Part shown: positions 18,750-31,501 of the stretch, piece by piece
Layout: each line of letters starts with the position of its first letter
Numbering within the stretch: the first letter of the stretch is position 1
Assembly: GCF_014652235.1 (NCBI RefSeq)
Contig: NZ_BMYK01000018.1
Span: 1-64,000, forward strand
Reading direction: 5' to 3'
Source: Pseudorhodoferax aquiterrae
Lineage (GTDB): Bacteria; Pseudomonadota; Gammaproteobacteria; Burkholderiales; Burkholderiaceae_C
Length of the DNA: 64,000 nucleotides
Notes under the pieces: generated by a model
What the model was told of the DNA's origin: nothing
Databases searched by the model: none
Seen by the model: only the letters and a program-made list of their open reading frames with translations
Translations under genes and position numbers: made by a program

Positions 18750-21700
18750 ATGCCCCATCCCGTCCGCACCGTAGGCCCGTTTCCCGAGTTGGCGCGCATG
18801 CCACCGCCCGCGGCGCCGCGCCGGCTGTTGCGCGCGGCCGTGGCGCTGTGGCTGGTGGCGGCGCTGGCCTCGCTGGGGCTGGCCGCGATGGACCGCTTCC
18901 AGGCCGACGGCTTCGAGCAGCAGATGCGCCCCCTGCGCCAGCTGGCCGTGGTGCGGGCCGAGCTGACGCCGCGGCTGCAGGCCGGCGCCGCCGAAGGCAA
19001 CGCGCCGCGCGACGCGGCCGAGCGTGCGGCCTGGCTGCATGCGCTGGAGCGCGTGAATGTGCTGGGCCAGCGCGTGGCGGGCGCGCCGCTGGGCCTGCCC
19101 AACACGCTGTCCGAGCAGGCCCTGGCGCTGCATGCGCAATGGGCCGGCGCGGACCTGGCGCGCTCGCCCTGGAGCGGCGCGGAGGCCGGCCCCAGCCGTT
19201 CGGCCCTGGCGGCCCTGTTGCAGGAGGCCGAGCGCGTGGAGGCCCAGAGCGAAGCCCGGCTGGCGCAGTCGCGCGCGTTGCAGCAGCGCCGGTACTGGCT
19301 GGCCTGGTCGGCCCTCGGCGCCGTGTTGCTGCTGGGCCTCGGCGCGGCCTGGCGCTGGGAGCGGCGCTGGCGCAAGCTCGAGACCGCCCTGCATGCCGAC
19401 GCCGCGCAGCACCGCCAGATGCTGGACCTGCTGCCGCAGATGGTCTGGATTTGCGATGCCGAGGCGCACTCGGAGTACCTCAACGAACGCTGGGCGCAAT
19501 TCAGCGGCAAACCCGTGCGCGAGCTGCTGGGCGCCGGCTGGCTGGACCTGATCCATCCGGACGACCGCCCGACCGTGCTCGGCGAGTGGCGCATGCTGCA
19601 GTCCAGCGGCGCCGACCGCCTGTCCGACTTCCGGCTGCGCCATGCCGATGGCAGCTACCGCTGGTGCAATGTGCGCTTCGGCGCCGTGGGCGGCAAGGCC
19701 GGCCGTCCCCGGCGCTGGTTCGGCACCAGCAGCGACGTGCACGAGGTGCGCCAGGCCAGCCAGGCGCTGGCGCGCAGCGAGGAGTTCCACCGCTCGCTGC
19801 TCGCGTCCCTGAACGAGGGCGTGATCGCCTACGACGCGCAGGGCCTGGCCACCGCCGCCAATCCGGCGGCCCAGCGCCTGCTGGATCTGCGCGCCGAGGA
19901 CATGCTGGGCACCCATCCCAAGGACTGGGGCCTGGTGCTGCACGACCTGCAGGGCCAGCCGCTGGTGGCCGGCCAGACACCGGTCGGCCGCGTGCTGGCC
20001 GACGGCCAGGCCCGTCGCGACGTGATGGTGGCGCGCACCGACCGCCACGGTCGGCGCCAGTGGCTGTGCGTCAACGCCGAGCCCGTGCACGGCGGGCCCG
20101 GCGGCACGCTCAGCGCCGTGGTCTGCTCGTTCACCGACGTGACGGTGCAGCAGCAAGGCCAGCGTCAGGCGCTGGATCAGCTCGAACGCGAGGTCCAGTC
20201 GCGCACGCGCGAGCTGACCGGCATGCTGCAGGACCGCACCGAGGACCAGCAGCGCATGCAGGCCCTGAACGCGCAGCTGCAGGAAGCCGAGCGCTTCGCC
20301 CACCTGGTGGCCGACAGCGTGCCGGGCCGCCTGGTCTACTGGGACAGCGGGCTGCGCTGCCGCTTCGTCAACCGCACGCAGCGCGAATGGTTCGGCGAGA
20401 CCTCCGAGGACGTGATCGGCCGCACGCTGGTCGAGGTGCGCGGCGCCGCCTTCGCCGAACGCGTAGCCTTGCGTGTGGCGGCCGCGCTGGCCGGCGAACC
20501 GCAGGAGTTCGAGCAGGTCGAGTACAGCGTGCGCGGCGAACGCGCCGACACGCGCGTGCAGTACATCCCCGACCGGCGCGAGGGCGAGGTCAAGGGCTTC
20601 GTGGTGCTGGCCACCAACATCACGCGCCACAAGCAGGCCGAGCAACTGCTGCGCGAGCGCCACGAAGAGCTGGAGCAGGCGCGCGACCGCGCCGACGCGG
20701 CCAACCAGGCCAAGACCATCTTCCTGGCCAACATGAGCCATGAGATCCGCACGCCGCTCAACGCCATCCTGGGCTTCGCGCACCTGCTGCGCCGCGAGAT
20801 CGACGACACGGCCCAGCAGCAGCAGCTCGGCCGCATCGTCGGTGCGGCCAGCCAGCTGCTGCAGCAGCTCAACGACATCCTGGACCTGTCGCGCATCGAG
20901 TCCGGCCAGCTGCGGCTGGAGCAGGCCGAGTTCTCGCTCGACGGCCTGCTCGCGCGCAGCTGCGCCGCGGTGGTGGACGCCGCGCGCGAGAAGGACATCG
21001 AACTGGTGCTGCATGCCGAGCCCTTGCCCGACCTGCTGCGCGGCGACGCCGCGCGGCTGCTGCAGGCGCTGCTGAAGCTGCTGTTCAACGCCGTGAAGTT
21101 CACCGAGCGCGGCCTCGTGATGCTGCGCGTGGAACTGCTGGCGCAAGAGGGCGACACGCTGCTGCTGCGCTTCGCCGTGCAGGACACCGGCATCGGCATC
21201 GCCGCCGAGGACCTCGGCCGGCTGTTCACGCCCTTTGCCCAGGCCGACGGCACGAGCACCCGGCGCCACGGCGGCACCGGCCTGGGCCTGGCGCTCACGC
21301 GCAGCATCGCCGAGCAGATGGGCGGCGAAGCCGGGGTCGAGAGCCAGCCCGGCCGGGGCAGCCGCTTCTGGTTCACGGCGCGCCTGGGCGTCGCCCAGGC
21401 CGAACCGCCGGCACAGCCCGCCGCGCTGCGCGGCCTGCGCGCGCTGGTGGTGGACGACCTGCCCGAGGCCCGCGACACGCTGGCCGAGCTGCTGCGCGGC
21501 CTGGGCCTTGTGGCCGACACGGCGCCGGACGGCGCCCAGGCGCTGGTCCGGGCGCAGCAGGCGCTGCAGGACGGCCGGCCCTACGAGTTGCTGCTGCTCG
21601 ACGGTGCCATGCCGGGCATGGACGGCGTGCAGACCGGCATCGGCCTGGCGGCGCTGGCGCCGCCGCGTGCCATGGTGCTGCTGGCCACGCACGACCGCGC

Positions 21701-22664
21701 TTCGCTGCACCAGCTGGCGCGCGACGCGGGCTTCGGCGCCGTACTCGCCAAGCCCATCACGGCGGGCCTGCTGCGCGACACCTTGCTGCGGCTGGTGGCC
21801 GACGCCGGCGCCGTCGACACCCAGGCCCGGCCGCAGACCTTGCTGGCCAGCACGGCCGGCGCGCGCGTGCTGCTGGCCGAAGACAACCTCGTCAACCAGG
21901 AAGTGGCCACGCAGCTGCTGCATGCCGCCGGCGTGCAGGTGGATGTGGCAGGCGACGGCGCCCAGGCCCTGGAGATGGTGCGCAGCCGCCCCTACGACCT
22001 GGTGCTCATGGACGTGCAGATGCCGCACCTGGACGGACTGGAGGTCACGCGCCGCATCCGCCAGGAGCCCGCGCTGGCGCAGTTGCCCATCATCGCGATG
22101 ACCGCGAACGCTTTTCCCGAGGACCGCCAGGCCTGCCTGGAGGCTGGCATGAACGAGCACCTGGCCAAGCCGGTCGATCCACGCGAACTGCATGCCGCGT
22201 TGCTGCGCTGGCTGCCGGCGCGGCTCGGCGAAGGCCGGCCGCCGGCGCCGCTGCCGCTGGCCGGCCCGCAGCCCGCGCCGCGGGCGGCCGCGCCGGCAGG
22301 TTCTGCCGACGTCGTCGCGCGCATGGCGGACCTGATCGACCTGCCGCAGGCGCTGGAGTATGCGGCCGGCCAGAACGACATCCTGCTGCGCGTGCTGCAG
22401 CAGTTCGTGGCCCACTACGCTGCCACCGGCGCCACGCTGGTGCGGCTGCTCGAGGAAGGCGAGCGCACCGCGCTGGCGCGGGCGCTGCACGGCTTGCGCG
22501 GCGTGGTCGGCATGATCGGCGCAGGCCGCCTGCGCGAGATGAGCGCGGCGCTGGAGGCGGCGCTGGCCAAGGGCGCGCCGGCCGACGAACTGCGCGCCCC
22601 GCTGGAAGAACTGCGCAGCGCGCTGGACGCGCTGGTCGCCGCGGTCGCGCAGCGGCTGGGCTGA
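18750..22664 (+). CDS. Hybrid sensor histidine kinase with two receiver domains and HPt
   Basis: About 1304 residues. Order: a hydrophobic helix (~25-48), a periplasmic segment to ~175, a second helix (~185-207), PAS repeats (~220-640), HisKA with NMSHEIRTPLNAIL (His664), the HATPase core with LFNAVKFTERG and RRHGGTGLGLALT, receiver 1 (~891-1010, Asp in LLLDGAMPGMDG), receiver 2 (~1037-1155, LMDVQMPHLDG) and an HPt domain (ALHGLRGVVGM, His near 1246). Start could be 18750 or 18798 (MPPPAAPRRLL); no strong ribosome site decides. Its TGA is directly abutted by the stop of the opposing response-regulator gene, the likely phosphorelay partner. Confidence 0.9.
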   Translation: MPHPVRTVGPFPELARMPPPAAPRRLLRAAVALWLVAALASLGLAAMDRFQADGFEQQMRPLRQLAVVRAELTPRLQAGAAEGNAPRDAAERAAWLHALERVNVLGQRVAGAPLGLPNTLSEQALALHAQWAGADLARSPWSGAEAGPSRSALAALLQEAERVEAQSEARLAQSRALQQRRYWLAWSALGAVLLLGLGAAWRWERRWRKLETALHADAAQHRQMLDLLPQMVWICDAEAHSEYLNERWAQFSGKPVRELLGAGWLDLIHPDDRPTVLGEWRMLQSSGADRLSDFRLRHADGSYRWCNVRFGAVGGKAGRPRRWFGTSSDVHEVRQASQALARSEEFHRSLLASLNEGVIAYDAQGLATAANPAAQRLLDLRAEDMLGTHPKDWGLVLHDLQGQPLVAGQTPVGRVLADGQARRDVMVARTDRHGRRQWLCVNAEPVHGGPGGTLSAVVCSFTDVTVQQQGQRQALDQLEREVQSRTRELTGMLQDRTEDQQRMQALNAQLQEAERFAHLVADSVPGRLVYWDSGLRCRFVNRTQREWFGETSEDVIGRTLVEVRGAAFAERVALRVAAALAGEPQEFEQVEYSVRGERADTRVQYIPDRREGEVKGFVVLATNITRHKQAEQLLRERHEELEQARDRADAANQAKTIFLANMSHEIRTPLNAILGFAHLLRREIDDTAQQQQLGRIVGAASQLLQQLNDILDLSRIESGQLRLEQAEFSLDGLLARSCAAVVDAAREKDIELVLHAEPLPDLLRGDAARLLQALLKLLFNAVKFTERGLVMLRVELLAQEGDTLLLRFAVQDTGIGIAAEDLGRLFTPFAQADGTSTRRHGGTGLGLALTRSIAEQMGGEAGVESQPGRGSRFWFTARLGVAQAEPPAQPAALRGLRALVVDDLPEARDTLAELLRGLGLVADTAPDGAQALVRAQQALQDGRPYELLLLDGAMPGMDGVQTGIGLAALAPPRAMVLLATHDRASLHQLARDAGFGAVLAKPITAGLLRDTLLRLVADAGAVDTQARPQTLLASTAGARVLLAEDNLVNQEVATQLLHAAGVQVDVAGDGAQALEMVRSRPYDLVLMDVQMPHLDGLEVTRRIRQEPALAQLPIIAMTANAFPEDRQACLEAGMNEHLAKPVDPRELHAALLRWLPARLGEGRPPAPLPLAGPQPAPRAAAPAGSADVVARMADLIDLPQALEYAAGQNDILLRVLQQFVAHYAATGATLVRLLEEGERTALARALHGLRGVVGMIGAGRLREMSAALEAALAKGAPADELRAPLEELRSALDALVAAVAQRLG

Positions 22665-23348
22665 TCAGCCGTCCACGCGCTCGAAGCGGTAGCCGAAGCC
22701 GTAGACCGACACCATCTTCCAGCCGTGCGTGCCGTCCAGCTTGAGCTTGCGGCGCAACCGGCTCACGTGGGTGTCCACGGTGCGTGCGTCGACCTCGGTC
22801 GACACGCCCCAGACCTTGTCGAGCAGGAAATCGCGCGAGAGCAGCTTGCCCATGTTCTGGAACAGGCACACCGCCAGGTCGAACTCCTTCTGCGTGAGCT
22901 CCATGGACTGGCCCGCCATGGCCAGGCGCTGGCGCGTGATGTCGATCTCGTACTCGCCCGCGCGCAGCACCGGCAACTGGCCGGGGCGCGCCCGGCGCGA
23001 GGCTGCCGCGATGCGCGCCAGCAGCTCCAGCGGCTTGGCAGGTTTGACGATGTAGTCGTCGGCGCCGGCCTCCAGCGCCGCCACGGTCACGGGTTCTTCC
23101 TCGCGCGCCGTGATGACGATGCAGGGCAGCTGCCAGCCCACGGTCTTGCGCACCCACTGCAGCACCTCGCCGCCGTTGCCGTCAGGCAGCATCCAGTCGA
23201 TCAGGGCCAGGTCGAAGGTCTCGGCCTGCACGCCGGCCTGGAAGGCGGCAGCCGTCTCGAAGCCCTTGCAGGTGTGGCGGCCCTGCTGCACCAGCAGCGT
23301 GAGCAGCTCGCGCTGCACGGGGTCGTCCTCCAGGATGGCGATGTGCAC
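22665..23348 (-). CDS. OmpR/PhoB-family response regulator
   Basis: A 227-residue two-component regulator. The receiver (1-115) has the acidic pair EDD at 7-9, the phospho-acceptor Asp51 in LALIDWMLPDGNGG and Lys in YIVKPAKPLE. The C-terminal winged helix (~130-225) has TQKEFDLAVCLFQNMGKLLSRDFLLDKVWG, shown here as TQKEFDLAVCLFQ plus LSRDFLLDKVWG, and VDARTVDTHVSRLRRKL. The start is GTG at 23348, preceded by GAGGA six bases upstream. The gene ends exactly where hybrid kinase 1 ends on the other strand. It may act with either hybrid kinase through their HPt domains. Confidence 0.9.
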   Translation of the reverse strand: MHIAILEDDPVQRELLTLLVQQGRHTCKGFETAAAFQAGVQAETFDLALIDWMLPDGNGGEVLQWVRKTVGWQLPCIVITAREEEPVTVAALEAGADDYIVKPAKPLELLARIAAASRRARPGQLPVLRAGEYEIDITRQRLAMAGQSMELTQKEFDLAVCLFQNMGKLLSRDFLLDKVWGVSTEVDARTVDTHVSRLRRKLKLDGTHGWKMVSVYGFGYRFERVDG

Positions 23349-23464
23349 TCTTGGTCCTCTCAAAGCATCGGAAGGTCGGCGGCCTGGCGCGCGCGCGCGG
23401 TCGCGCGGACCGGGCCGGTAATGACAATCACGGCCCATCTGCCACCTCTTGGAGACCGCTTCCG

Positions 23465-23854
23465 ATGCCAACCCATGGTCTGACGCTGGCTTATTGGTAC
23501 CTGCTCGCGGCCGCCGTGCTGCCGTACCTGACGGCCTGGATCGCCAAGGCCGGCGCCTTCGGGCTGCACGACAACCAGGCACCGCGCGCGTGGGCGGCAC
23601 GCCAGAGCGGCTGGCGCGCCCGCGCACTGGCGGCCCAGCACAATGGCTTCGAGGGGTTGCCGCTGTTCATGGCCGGCGTGCTGGCGGCCCACCAGTTCGG
23701 CGCCGCGCAGGCGCGCATCGACGCGCTGGCGCTGGCCTACCTGGTGCTGCGCGTGGCCTACGTCGCGCTGTACATCCAGGGCCGCGGCACGCTGCGCAGC
23801 CTGGCCTGGACGCTGGGGCTGGCGGTCAGCGTGGCGCTGTTCTTCGTGCGCTGA
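23465..23854 (+). CDS. MAPEG-family membrane protein
   Basis: A 129-residue inner-membrane protein with four hydrophobic helices. It matches bacterial MAPEG proteins (LAYWYLLAAAVLPYLTAWIAK; then RALAAQHNGFEGLPLFMAGVL with the conserved N-G-F-E; YLVLRVAYVALYIQGRGTLRS), each quoted only in short runs. Eukaryotic relatives are glutathione- and eicosanoid-metabolism enzymes; the role of the bacterial proteins is mostly unknown. It lies between the response regulator and hybrid kinase 2, divergent from the former, with no sign of a shared pathway. Confidence 0.85.
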   Translation: MPTHGLTLAYWYLLAAAVLPYLTAWIAKAGAFGLHDNQAPRAWAARQSGWRARALAAQHNGFEGLPLFMAGVLAAHQFGAAQARIDALALAYLVLRVAYVALYIQGRGTLRSLAWTLGLAVSVALFFVR

Positions 23855-24042
23855 GCAGCTCCGAGGGCGCGCATCCACGGCACCGTTGTCGGTGCACCCG
23901 GCGGGGCAAACCGCAGTGGCCGGCACCGTGCCGCATCCGAGCGCCCCCAACCGCACCGCCAACTGCATGGATTTCCTTGCTTGAAATGATCGGATTTTGA
24001 AACAGTTTCTCGAACTTTTGTGTTGGGAGTCGCCCCGATCCA

Positions 24043-24064
24043 ACGCTGCCGAGTCCGGCAGCGT
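24043..24064 (-). terminator. Perfect 9-bp hairpin downstream of hybrid kinase 2
   Basis: ACGCTGCCG at 24043-24051 pairs perfectly with CGGCAGCGT at 24056-24064 across a 4-base loop. It lies about 18 bp beyond the stop of the minus-strand kinase gene and also downstream of the MAPEG gene on the plus strand. No good T-run follows on either strand, so it may be a transcript-end stabilising hairpin rather than an intrinsic terminator. Confidence 0.35.
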
Positions 24065-24082
24065 GCGGCCCGTCGGCGGCCG

Positions 24083-27907
<3,825 letters not shown>

Positions 27908-27913
27908 GGCAAA

Positions 27914-27926
27914 CCTCCGTGGGAGG
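27914..27926 (-). promoter_or_regulatory. Hairpin covering the ribosome-binding site of hybrid kinase 2
   Basis: On the minus strand the leader reads CCTCC, CAC, GGAGG. The GGAGG Shine-Dalgarno element can pair fully with CCTCC just upstream, leaving a 3-base loop. A second small stem (GGCGG with CCGCC, 27926-27943) lies immediately upstream. This could limit translation of the kinase, but a 5-bp stem is short and could be chance. Confidence 0.3.
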
Positions 27927-27943
27927 GCGGCTGCAAAACCGCC

Positions 27944-28242
27944 GAGCCTAAGCGCCTCGCCGGGCTGGGCGCGTAGGACAGGGCGACGAGCACGGCCATG
28001 CGCTCATGCGGCCAGCGCGGCCGGCGGCACGCCGGGCCAGGTGCCGTGGACCGGCGGCATCGGCCTCGCGGCAACCGTCGACCGGCAGCGGCCGCGGTGG
28101 TCTTGGTGATGGTGCTGCGCATGGGTGACCTCGTCGCGCTCGGGTGACGGGCGCCATTGTCCCGGCCGATGCCTGGCGACCGTGGCGCAACGGTGGCGGC
28201 GTGCGGCGCGGCGCGACACAGTCGCGTCACATTTCGGGCGGG
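27944..28242. other. Intergenic region between hybrid kinase 2 and zur
   Basis: The full gap is 27908-28242 (335 bp). It holds the kinase leader and the region beyond the zur stop. Short open frames on the minus strand lack recognisable similarity or ribosome sites. I see no RNA gene or T-run terminator. Confidence 0.45.
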
Positions 28243-28749
28243 CTATCGCCGCTGCGCATCCTGCGCCTGGCAGCGCGCGCAATCCACATTGATCTCCATG
28301 CCGTGGGCATGCAGGCCCAGGCCGGCCAGGGCCTGCTCGACCTGGTTGCCCAGGGCCGGGTTGTCCCACTCGGTGGCATCGCCGCAGCGTCCGCAGACCA
28401 GGAACACCGGGTCGTTGTGCGGGTGCGGGCCGTGCTTGCAGACCACGAAGCTGCTGGTGGCCGCGACCTTGTGGACCAGGCCCTGCTCTACCAAGAAATC
28501 GAGCGCGCGGTAGACCGTCATCGGCGCCACGCCCGGGTTCAGCGCGCGCATGTCGGCCAGCAGGTCGTAGGCCTTGCCCGCGCCGTCGCGCGCCAGCAGC
28601 AGCTCCAGCACCAGCGCGCGCTGCTCGGTCAGCTGCGCGCCCTGGGCCGCGCAGCGCGCCTGGGCCTCGGCCAGTGCCTGCCGGTGCTGCCGCGGCGTGG
28701 GCTGCTTGGCGGTCTGCACGGGGGCACGGGGAGCGGTCTTGCGGGGCAT
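28243..28749 (-). CDS. zur: Fur-family zinc-responsive repressor Zur
   Basis: A 168-residue Fur-family protein. The winged helix covers ~30-100 (LTEQRALVLELLLARDGAGK, YDLLADMRALNPGVAPMTVYRALDFLVEQGLVHKV given in part: MTVYRALDFLVEQGLVHKV). The metal-binding half has HGPHPHNDPVFLVCGRCGD (first CxxC) and VDCARCQ (second CxxC), the structural zinc site typical of Zur. The ATG at 28749 begins a short basic tail (MPRKTAPRAPVQTAK). It is the last gene of the zinc operon, 10 bp after znuB, so autoregulation through the box at 32813-32832 is likely. Zur with Zn(II) would repress uptake. Confidence 0.88.
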   Translation of the reverse strand: MPRKTAPRAPVQTAKQPTPRQHRQALAEAQARCAAQGAQLTEQRALVLELLLARDGAGKAYDLLADMRALNPGVAPMTVYRALDFLVEQGLVHKVAATSSFVVCKHGPHPHNDPVFLVCGRCGDATEWDNPALGNQVEQALAGLGLHAHGMEINVDCARCQAQDAQRR

Positions 28750-28759
28750 GGCCCGGATT

Positions 28760-29494
28760 TTAGGTGGGGCCCTCCCGGCGCAGCAGCGCGGCCAGGCCCA
28801 ACCCGCACAGCGCCAGGGCCACGCAGGCGCCGCTGGGCCAGTCGCGCGCCCAGGACAGGACCAGGCCCAGGGCACAGGCGAGCGCTGCCAGGGCCTGCGC
28901 CCAACCCAGGCGCAGGCCGCGCGCCAGCCACAGGGCCGGCGCGATCAGCAGCGCGAACACCAGGTACAGGCCCAGCGCCGGCACCGCGGCGCTCAGTGCG
29001 AGCGCGAACACCGGGTAGAACCAGACGTCGCGCCCGAGCCGGCCGGCGGCGAGGGCCACCAGCAGCGACGCGCCGCCCAGCAGCGCGGTGGCCGACCAGG
29101 GCGCCCACAGCACGTCGGCGGCCAGCAGGGCCGTCAGCAGCTCGCGGCCGTGCGGTGCCTGGGCGGCGGCCAGCACGGCGACGCTGGCGCCGGCCACGTA
29201 GACCAGGCCGATCAGCGCCTCGCGCTGGCGCGGCGCGCGCCGTGCGATGGCCCGCACCGCCGCGGCGCCGGCCAGCGCCGCCACGGCGGCGGCCAGGGCC
29301 GTGGCCCAGGCCGGTGGATGGTCCAGCAGCAGCGCGCAGGCCAGCGCGCCGCACGCCGCCACCTGGGCCACGGCGAGGTCGATGAAGACCACGCCGCGCG
29401 CCAGCACCTGGGCGCCCAGCGGCACCAGGGCCAGGCAGGCGACGGCCAGCGCCGCCACCGGCGCGGCCAGCCAGGCCAGTGCGTCCAGGCTCAA
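28760..29494 (-). CDS. Zinc/manganese ABC transporter permease (ZnuB/AztB type)
   Basis: A 244-residue inner-membrane permease of ABC family 3, mostly hydrophobic with about seven or eight helices. Family features include VFIDLAVAQVAACGALACAL, EALIGLVYVAGASVAVLAAA with AQAPHGRELLTALLAADVLW, and the FALLIAPALWLARGL segment (each quoted in short runs). No ATG begins the homologous region. The first good start is TTG at 29494, whose last two bases plus A form the stop of the upstream binding-protein gene (TTGA overlap), arguing for coupled translation. Its partner ATPase is not encoded nearby. Confidence 0.85.
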   Translation of the reverse strand: MSLDALAWLAAPVAALAVACLALVPLGAQVLARGVVFIDLAVAQVAACGALACALLLDHPPAWATALAAAVAALAGAAAVRAIARRAPRQREALIGLVYVAGASVAVLAAAQAPHGRELLTALLAADVLWAPWSATALLGGASLLVALAAGRLGRDVWFYPVFALALSAAVPALGLYLVFALLIAPALWLARGLRLGWAQALAALACALGLVLSWARDWPSGACVALALCGLGLAALLRREGPT

Positions 29495-30393
29495 CGCGGC
29501 TCCAACAGCTGCGCGATGAGCCCGTCGAACAGCGCCGCCAGCTCGGGCGCCTGCCCGTCCTCGGTCACCGTGGACGGCAGCTGCAGCAAGCGCGTGCCGC
29601 CACCCAGCTGCTGCGCCAGCCACTGCGCCGGTCGCCCATCCTGGTAGAGCGACACGACCACGGCGCGCGGTGGCGCGGCGCGCATGGCCTCGAGCACGCG
29701 CTGCAGATGGCCCGGCGTGGGCGGCATGCCGGGCTTGGGCTCCAGGTCGGCCACCTGGGCCATGCCCAGCCAGTGCCACAGGTAGGCGTAGGTGCTGTGC
29801 TGGGCCGCCACCTGGGTGCCGCGCAGCGGCGCCGCCCGTTCGCGCCAGGCCGCCATGCGGGTGCGCCAGTCGGCTTCGAAGGCCTGCCAGCGTTCGCGGT
29901 GCGCGGCGGCGCGTGCAGGCTCGAGCTGCTGCAGGCGTTGCGACAGCGCCTGGGCGATGGCCAGCAGCCGGTCCGGGTCCAGGTGCACGTGCGGGTTGCC
30001 TTCGCTGTGCACGTCGCCGTCGAACGGTGTGCCGGGCGGGCGCGGGTCGATCAGCGTGACATGGTCGGCCGCGTAGAACATGCCGGCCGCACCGTCCTGC
30101 ACGCGCGCGTTGCCGGCGCGTTGCTGCAGCATGGGCAGCCAGCCGGCCTCCAGCGCGGCACCCGTGCAGACCGCGAGGTCGGCGCGGCGCAGCGCCGCGA
30201 TCAGGCTGGGGCGGGCCTCGATGTGGTGCGGGTCCTGGCGCGCATGCGTGGCGCTCGTGACCTGCGCCTGCGGCGCGAGCTGGCGCACCAGCGCCGCCCA
30301 TTCGGGCTCGCAGGCGAACACGGTCAGCGCCTGGCTGGCGCCGGCCGAGGCCCAGAGCAGCAGGGCCGTGAGACTAGAACGCATGCGCAGCAT
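29491..30393 (-). CDS. Zinc ABC transporter substrate-binding protein (ZnuA/AztC type)
   Basis: A 300-residue (297 from the second ATG) periplasmic binding protein of cluster A-I. A signal peptide is clear (RSSLTALLLWASAGASQA, cleavage before LTVFACEPEW). Likely metal ligands: His in DPHHIEARPS, the NPHVHLDP region, His in AAQHSTYAYLWHW and an acidic residue in the C-lobe. The His-rich loop seen in ZnuA is short here, closer to AztC, which receives zinc from AztD. Starts at 30393 or 30384 both overlap the end of the outer-membrane gene (stop 30374), so coupling is certain but the exact start is not. Confidence 0.87.
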   Translation of the reverse strand: MLRMRSSLTALLLWASAGASQALTVFACEPEWAALVRQLAPQAQVTSATHARQDPHHIEARPSLIAALRRADLAVCTGAALEAGWLPMLQQRAGNARVQDGAAGMFYAADHVTLIDPRPPGTPFDGDVHSEGNPHVHLDPDRLLAIAQALSQRLQQLEPARAAAHRERWQAFEADWRTRMAAWRERAAPLRGTQVAAQHSTYAYLWHWLGMAQVADLEPKPGMPPTPGHLQRVLEAMRAAPPRAVVVSLYQDGRPAQWLAQQLGGGTRLLQLPSTVTEDGQAPELAALFDGLIAQLLEPR

Positions 30394-31501
30394 GGGCACC
30401 GAAGGACAGGACGTATTGGAGTTGCAGCGCATGCTTGCCGGTGTCGAAGCCCACCGCATCGCGCTGGCGCGTGAACTGCAGGCGCAGGCTCTGCATGTGC
30501 GTGGGCTTGTAGGCCAGCATCACGGCGTCTTCGGCCAGCCTGGCGCCGTGGAAGTGGTCGCCATGCGGCTGGCGCACGCGCAGCAGGTCGGTGCGCACGC
30601 CCACTTCCCAGCCCGGCGCGAAGCGGTACACGGCGCTCAGGTAGTGCGCCCTGTGCTTGTCGCCGCTGGTGGCGTAGCGGTTGAGGTCGTGCACCTCGGC
30701 GTACTCGTAGGCCAGGCGCAGTTGCTGACGGGCGTTGTTGCCCTCCGGCGCCCACTTGTAGGCCAGGTCGAACAAGTACAGGTGCTTGCCGCTGTAGGCC
30801 GCGCCGTGGGCGTGCGCGTGGTCGTGGCCATGGTCGTCGCCGCCGTGGTCGTGGTCGTCCTCCAGCGCGGCCTCGCGCCGGTTGTTGAGCCACGACAGGC
30901 CGGCCTGCCAGCTGTGCGAGCGGCCGATGTCGCCGCCGGTGCGCGCCGTGAGCACGAAGGCGCCCGGACTCTGCGTGCGGCTGGCCTCCTGCACCAGCTG
31001 GCGCCCGCGGAACACCTCGGCGCCCAGGCGCAGGTACAGGTCGGTCGGCGCGGTCCAGTTCAGGCGCAGGCCGTCGTCGTACCAATGGCCGCCCAGGAAG
31101 GCGCGGTAGAGCAGCGGGCGCTCGACGAAATCGTCGGCATGCGGGTGCTGCTCGTTGAGGTAGCCCAGCTGCGAGGAGAAGCGGCCGGCGCGCGCCTGCA
31201 GGCCGGCGGGCAGGCTGCGCGTCTGCACGAAGGCCTCTTCGAGTTCGGCCTCCAGCTCGTCGTCGTGGCTGTGCACGGCGGTCGTCACCTGGGCCTGCAG
31301 CGCGCTGCCCACGGGGCCGAACAGGCTGATGTCGCTGTGGCCCAGGCCCAGGCCCTGCACGCGCTGGCCGAGCGCCGGCACGCGCGAGGAAGCGGCCACG
31401 TCGAGCACGGCGCCGAACTGCCAGCGCTCGGCCGGTGCCGGCGCTTGCGCCTGGGCACTGCTGGCCGCGGCCAGGGCCGCCGTCAAGGCCAACCGCTTCA
31501 T
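30374..31501 (-). CDS. Predicted His-rich outer-membrane beta-barrel protein of the zinc operon
   Basis: A 375-residue exported protein: signal peptide (MKRLALTAALAAASSAQAQA), then alternating amphipathic strands typical of an outer-membrane barrel, ending in aromatic HAF. Residues ~215-240 form a strongly His/Asp-rich loop (EDDHDHGGDDHGHDHAHAHG) likely to bind zinc at the surface or in the pore. Other His clusters lie near 77-80 and 119-121. It overlaps the AztD-like gene by 4 bp and the binding-protein gene by 11-20 bp. I infer a zinc-specific porin or zinc-scavenging protein; there is no TonB box or plug domain. Confidence 0.75.
   Translation of the reverse strand: MKRLALTAALAAASSAQAQAPAPAERWQFGAVLDVAASSRVPALGQRVQGLGLGHSDISLFGPVGSALQAQVTTAVHSHDDELEAELEEAFVQTRSLPAGLQARAGRFSSQLGYLNEQHPHADDFVERPLLYRAFLGGHWYDDGLRLNWTAPTDLYLRLGAEVFRGRQLVQEASRTQSPGAFVLTARTGGDIGRSHSWQAGLSWLNNRREAALEDDHDHGGDDHGHDHAHAHGAAYSGKHLYLFDLAYKWAPEGNNARQQLRLAYEYAEVHDLNRYATSGDKHRAHYLSAVYRFAPGWEVGVRTDLLRVRQPHGDHFHGARLAEDAVMLAYKPTHMQSLRLQFTRQRDAVGFDTGKHALQLQYVLSFGAHAAHAF

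Noticed and set aside
15615-22490. Very long open frame (over 2200 codons) on the minus strand
   Set aside because: It is antisense to three well-supported genes, its translation is Gln/His/Ala/Arg-rich low-complexity sequence, and it arises from third-position G/C bias.
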